A stretch of 64,000 bases of DNA from positions 1,798,001 through 1,862,000 of the forward strand of contig NZ_AP024110.1 in assembly GCF_019703875.1 (NCBI RefSeq). The letters are read 5' to 3'. This DNA is from Methyloradius palustris. Lineage in GTDB: Bacteria > Pseudomonadota > Gammaproteobacteria > Burkholderiales > Methylophilaceae. A model generated the notes under the pieces. The model saw only the letters and a list, made by a program, of their open reading frames with translations, had not been told where the DNA came from and did no database searches. Of the stretch, positions 60,477 through 64,000 are shown piece after piece (the first letter of the stretch is position 1; the number at the start of each line of letters is the position of its first letter). The position numbers and the translations under genes are program-made.

Positions 60477-62366
60477 ATGGCAACTTCTAACATACTAAGT
60501 ATCGGTCAGAGCGCACTGTCAGCTGCACAGGCGGGCCTTAGTACGACTGGCCATAATATTGCGAATGCCTCAACCCCAGGTTACTCACGTCAAGTGGTGA
60601 TTCAAGGCAGTGCAGGCGCTCAAAATTTTGGCTATGGATATGTGGGCCAAGGTACGCAAGTCACTACAGTACAGCGGGTATTCAACGATTTGCTTTCCTC
60701 ACAAATTTCATCATCGCAATCCAGCTATAACCAGATCAATACCTACGCTACGCAAATGTCGCAAATCGACAACATGCTGGCAGATTCCACCGCAGGGGTA
60801 TCGCCTGCATTGCAAAATTTTTTCAATACTGCACAAACGCTCTCAGCTAATCCAAGTGATGCCTCTGCGCGCCAGGCTTATCTGTCTGCATCACAGGCAT
60901 TGGCGAGTCGTTTTCAAAGTGTAGGTAACCAGTTAAATAGCATTAACGACAGCGTAAACACCCAGATCAGTAGCAGTATCACCCAGATCAATTCATATAC
61001 AAGCCAGATCGCTAACCTGAATGACATGATTACCAAGGCGCAAAACCTGACTGGCCAGCCACCGAATGATTTGCTGGATCAGCGTGATGAACTAGTCAGT
61101 GAGCTGAGCAAGCAAATCAAGGTCACAGTAGTCAATCAGCAAGGCAGCTACAACGTGTTTGTCGGTAATGGCCAGCCAATGGTAGTGGGCGGTGATAAAT
61201 ACACACTGGTGCCAGTGAACTCACCTACGGATCCAACCAAGGTCGAAGTAGGTTACCTTAGCAAGGGAGTGGTCACGGTATTGGGCCAGCAGAATATTAC
61301 CGGCGGTGTTCTTGGTGGTTTACTTCAATTCCGCGATGAATCACTCGACAGCGTAAAAAATCAGCTTGGACAGCTAGCGCTTGTGGTTGGTCAATCGGTG
61401 AATGATCAAAATATGCAAGGCCTTGACCTCAATGGCGTACAAGGCGGCAATATCTTTAATGTACCCGTGCCGGCAGTCAATGCCAATACCAATAACCTTG
61501 GTAGTGGGGTTGTCACTGCCACTGTCAGCAATGCGAGTGCTGTGACTACCAGTGATTATAAATTAGAGAAAGTTGGCACTAATTTTGTTGTTACGCGCTT
61601 GACTGATGGAGTTACCAATACATACAGCAGCTTGCCGCAAACCCTGGATGGCTTGACCATCAACGCCACAGGTACTATGAGCCCAGGCGATAACTTCTTG
61701 ATTCTGCCAACCGCTAATGGCGCGGCCACCCTGTCAGTCGCAACCACCAATATCAATAAAATCGCAGCTAGCAGCCCTGTGGTTGATGCCAAAGCCGCGA
61801 CTACTAATGCGGGCAATGCTACGGTTTCAACACCCCTTGTAAACTCAAGCTATGCGGGAGCCCCATTAGCAGCGGCATTTACCCTCACTTACAATAGTGG
61901 CACCAACCAGTTATCAGGTTTCCCCTCTGGTGGGCCACAAACTTATACCAGCGGTGCTACGATCACTGTAGGCAATATGAGCTTTGTAATGACTGGTACA
62001 CCCACTAATGGTGACCAATTCACCGTATCCCCCACTACTACCAATTCGCCAGGTGACAATCGTAATGCGCTTGGTCTGGTGAATCTGCAAACGAGTAAAC
62101 TGGTTGGCGGCATCAATACCTTTGTGGATGCGTTTGCCCAAGTGGTCAGTAATGTGGGAAATAAAACCAATGAGCTCAATATTACTGGTACGGCCGAGAA
62201 AACAAGCTTAGGTTTACTGACGGATGCCCAGCAATCAGATTCTGGTGTAAATCTGGATGAAGAAGCGACCAATCTTTTAAGGTATCAACAGGCTTATCAG
62301 GCAGCAGCCAAAATGATGCAAATCGCCAGTCAGTTATTTGACACCCTGCTTACTATAGGACAGTAA
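60477..62366 (+). CDS. flgK: Hook-filament junction protein FlgK (HAP1)
   Basis: A 629-residue junction protein. The N-terminal ILSIGQSALSAAQAGLSTTGHNIANASTPGYSRQ (part) and the C-terminal VNLDEEATNLLRYQQAYQAAAKMMQIASQLFDTLL (part) form the D0/D1 coiled coil. The central portion (about 330-530) is Thr/Ala/Asn-rich and enlarges the protein relative to the 547-residue Salmonella FlgK. FlgN at 51080 is its likely chaperone. Confidence 0.97.
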   Translation: MATSNILSIGQSALSAAQAGLSTTGHNIANASTPGYSRQVVIQGSAGAQNFGYGYVGQGTQVTTVQRVFNDLLSSQISSSQSSYNQINTYATQMSQIDNMLADSTAGVSPALQNFFNTAQTLSANPSDASARQAYLSASQALASRFQSVGNQLNSINDSVNTQISSSITQINSYTSQIANLNDMITKAQNLTGQPPNDLLDQRDELVSELSKQIKVTVVNQQGSYNVFVGNGQPMVVGGDKYTLVPVNSPTDPTKVEVGYLSKGVVTVLGQQNITGGVLGGLLQFRDESLDSVKNQLGQLALVVGQSVNDQNMQGLDLNGVQGGNIFNVPVPAVNANTNNLGSGVVTATVSNASAVTTSDYKLEKVGTNFVVTRLTDGVTNTYSSLPQTLDGLTINATGTMSPGDNFLILPTANGAATLSVATTNINKIAASSPVVDAKAATTNAGNATVSTPLVNSSYAGAPLAAAFTLTYNSGTNQLSGFPSGGPQTYTSGATITVGNMSFVMTGTPTNGDQFTVSPTTTNSPGDNRNALGLVNLQTSKLVGGINTFVDAFAQVVSNVGNKTNELNITGTAEKTSLGLLTDAQQSDSGVNLDEEATNLLRYQQAYQAAAKMMQIASQLFDTLLTIGQ

Positions 62367-62414
62367 TTCTGAAAATATCCTGGATATTCATAGAATCTAG
62401 CTTAGGAAACGATC

Positions 62415-63332
62415 ATGCGCATTAGCACCAATACCCTTTACAACAACGGCATTTCAAAAATCAATGATCTGACATCAGATCAATCAAGACTGCTCGAACA
62501 GATTTCAACCATGAAACGTGTGTTGAAGCCTTCTGATGACCCTGTTGCGGCGGCGCGCGCACTACAAGTTAAACAGGCGCAAACATTAAATACGCAATAT
62601 GCCAATAATCGCAGTGCGATCACTTCTAATTTGGAGAATGTGGACACTACGCTTAATAGCATTAGCGACCTGTTGATTTCAACCCAATCAACCGTCGTCA
62701 GTGCAGGCGATGCAGCATACTCTGATTCTCAACGAGCAGATCTGGCAGCGCAAATCCGTAGCACACTTGGCCAATTAGTCGGCGTTGCTAACAGCAAAGA
62801 TGCTTCTGGCAATTACATTTTCGCAGGCTATCAAACCAGCACCAAGCCCTACACTGAAACAGCTACAGGTGCTACTTACGCTGGCGATAGCGGCCAGGCT
62901 AACATACAGGTATCCGCTGAGCGCACCATGCCAGCAAACTATGCAGGCTCACAGATATTTAATGCGAACGGTGTTGATGTATTTGCAACACTGAGTAATC
63001 TGGCAACCCTACTTGAAACACCCGTGACAAACCAGGCAACACGTGATGCATTAACCACTGGTTTAGCAAGTGCCAATACAGCACTGGGCAGTTCTCTTGA
63101 TGGCCTTCTAGCAGTGCGCTCGCAAGTGGGCTCAAACCTCAGTGAGATAGATAACCTGAACACTGCAGGCACTGATATAGCCACGCAATATGCAAGTACT
63201 TTGTCTGGCTTGCAAGATTTGGATTATGCGCAGGCCGTCACAGATTTAACTAAGAACAAGACGGTACTTGAGGCGGCTCAACAGTCATTTGTACAAGTGA
63301 CCAATCTGTCATTATTCAATTACCTGAAATAA
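62415..63332 (+). CDS. flgL: Hook-filament junction protein FlgL (HAP3)
   Basis: A 305-residue flagellin-like junction protein: N-terminal MRISTNTLYNNGISKINDL and KRVLKPSDDPVAAARAL, C-terminal ALTQTQ-like helix ending SFVQVTNLSLFNYLK. It follows flgK by 48 bp and ends at a strong hairpin shared with fliR. Confidence 0.96.
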   Translation: MRISTNTLYNNGISKINDLTSDQSRLLEQISTMKRVLKPSDDPVAAARALQVKQAQTLNTQYANNRSAITSNLENVDTTLNSISDLLISTQSTVVSAGDAAYSDSQRADLAAQIRSTLGQLVGVANSKDASGNYIFAGYQTSTKPYTETATGATYAGDSGQANIQVSAERTMPANYAGSQIFNANGVDVFATLSNLATLLETPVTNQATRDALTTGLASANTALGSSLDGLLAVRSQVGSNLSEIDNLNTAGTDIATQYASTLSGLQDLDYAQAVTDLTKNKTVLEAAQQSFVQVTNLSLFNYLK

Positions 63333-63337
63333 CTTCT

Positions 63338-63376
63338 CACACCACCCTAACGGCCTTAAGCTATTAGGGTGGTGTG
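63338..63376. terminator. Bidirectional hairpin overlapping the fliR 3' end
   Basis: Thirteen-bp perfect arms CACACCACCCTAA/TTAGGGTGGTGTG (63338-63350/63364-63376) enclose a 13-nt loop. The right arm includes the fliR stop codon and its last codons (Thr-Pro-Pro). It probably ends both flgKL and fliR transcripts, though no long T tract is present. Confidence 0.65.
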
Positions 63377-64000
63377 CTGTTAGGCACCCCGATCAGATTC
63401 ATCGTTACAATCCCTTCCTGCATGATTTGTTGAATCGGTTGCAACATAGCAGGTAAAGTAAGTGCAAGCACAATAAAGCCGATGCTAATAGTGATTGGGA
63501 AACCAATCCCGAAAATATTGAGCTGAGGTGCAGTTCTGGTCAGTATCCCTAGCGCCATATTGCCAATTAGCAAGGCAGCAACTGCTGGCAGTGAAAGCAA
63601 TAAGCCTGCACTAAAAATTTTACCCCCCCACATCGCCATTTTCATAAAATCCATACCCATGCCTGCACTTGTAGTAATAGGCATGGTGATAAAGCTATGT
63701 GCAAGCGCCGTAATGACGATTAAATGCCCGTCTATGCTCAGGAATATCAGCATCGTAAGCAATAGCAAAAACTGGCTAATTGCATTACTTTGGCCTTGTG
63801 ACTGAGGATCAAAAAAAGTGGCAAATCCCAAACCCATTGTTGTGCCTATCATCTGACCCGCCATTTCTACCGCAGAAAATATAATACGCATGCTAAAACC
63901 AATGGCAGATCCAATCAGTATTTGCTGGGCTAATATCAACAAACCCTGAAATGACAAAATATCAAACATAGGCGGGGTCGGTAGCATGGGCATAATGGCC
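63364..64000 (-). CDS. fliR: Flagellar export gate protein FliR, 5' end outside the window
   Basis: Export-gate membrane protein. About 211 residues are visible, with five membrane helices, including LLILAQQILIGSAIGFSMRIIFSAVEMAGQ (part) and the C-terminal FPITISIGFIVLALTLPAMLQPI. Full FliR is about 260 residues and starts before the VLALP-like helix. The reading frame here stays open to the last bases, so the gene runs off the window. The Met at 63993 is internal. It is convergent with flgL and probably the end of a fliPQR run lying outside. Confidence 0.92.
   Translation of the reverse strand, partial: AIMPMLPTPPMFDILSFQGLLILAQQILIGSAIGFSMRIIFSAVEMAGQMIGTTMGLGFATFFDPQSQGQSNAISQFLLLLTMLIFLSIDGHLIVITALAHSFITMPITTSAGMGMDFMKMAMWGGKIFSAGLLLSLPAVAALLIGNMALGILTRTAPQLNIFGIGFPITISIGFIVLALTLPAMLQPIQQIMQEGIVTMNLIGVPNSTPP

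Noticed and set aside
1..64000. CRISPR arrays, rRNA genes, insertion sequences
   Set aside because: No regularly spaced short repeats, rRNA-like sequence or transposase reading frame was seen in the window.

Overview
The window looks like a chromosome segment of a motile betaproteobacterium. A Methylophilaceae-type methylotroph is my best guess, inferred from gene style rather than from any marker. The evidence is an FlhDC-controlled flagellar regulon that also carries FlhF and an FlhG relative, two stator pairs (MotAB and MotCD), an Old Yellow Enzyme, a class I fumarase, a high-potential iron-sulfur protein and a cyanide-insensitive bd oxidase. No rRNA, CRISPR array, transposase or integrase was seen. 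One tRNA is present.

Positions 1-20.3 kb are housekeeping and accessory. tatD, ribD, nrdR and glyA run on the minus strand, followed by a HiPIP, a DUF3429 membrane protein and a Sel1-repeat protein. On the plus strand are a class I fumarase, an OYE-family reductase, an orphan iscX, a phosphomannomutase/phosphoglucomutase, a retropepsin-like protease, an EF-hand protein and an LpxO-like hydroxylase. A palindromic intergenic repeat separates the last gene from pgm (minus). A tRNA-Lys(CUU) with a strong promoter follows. Next to it is a small AT-rich accessory patch with a putative phage abortive-infection (putAbiC) membrane protein and a divergent pair of self-cleaving S24 proteins, one UmuD-like and one LexA-like. 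The cioAB oxidase and a DUF2474 small subunit close this part.

Positions 20.3-36.3 kb form one block of motility signalling genes on the minus strand. In transcription order they are motA, motB, a CheZ-like gene, cheY2, cheA, cheW, mcp2, a small exported protein, mcp1, cheR, cheD, cheB, cheY1 and cheZ. A sigma-28-type promoter precedes motA. The two chemoreceptor genes have different sensor domains, but I found no difference across 2,033 bp covering the HAMP array, signalling hairpin and tail. CheA carries a duplicated module of about 73 residues between its phosphotransfer and dimerisation regions.

Positions 36.3-64 kb are flagellar assembly. First come a methyltransferase and flhDC (minus), then flhB-flhA-flhF-flhG-like-fliA-motC-motD (plus). 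Next are a Gfo/Idh oxidoreductase, a PAS-GGDEF diguanylate cyclase and pilU. These are followed by flgNM and flgA (minus), flgBCDEFGHIJKL (plus) and a fliR truncated by the window edge (minus). Sigma-28 promoters with the expected 11-nt spacing precede flgM and flgK. The layout fits a cascade of FlhDC, then hook-basal body and FliA, then FliA/FlgM control of late genes. The FlhG relative lacks the Walker A lysine/P-loop.

The best candidates for new biology are the homogenised tandem receptors, the double CheY/CheZ-like arrangement with matching acidic-LF tails, the duplicated CheA module, the P-loop-less FlhG, the tRNA-linked Abi/S24 patch, and a compact three-DnaA-box hairpin near the left edge.
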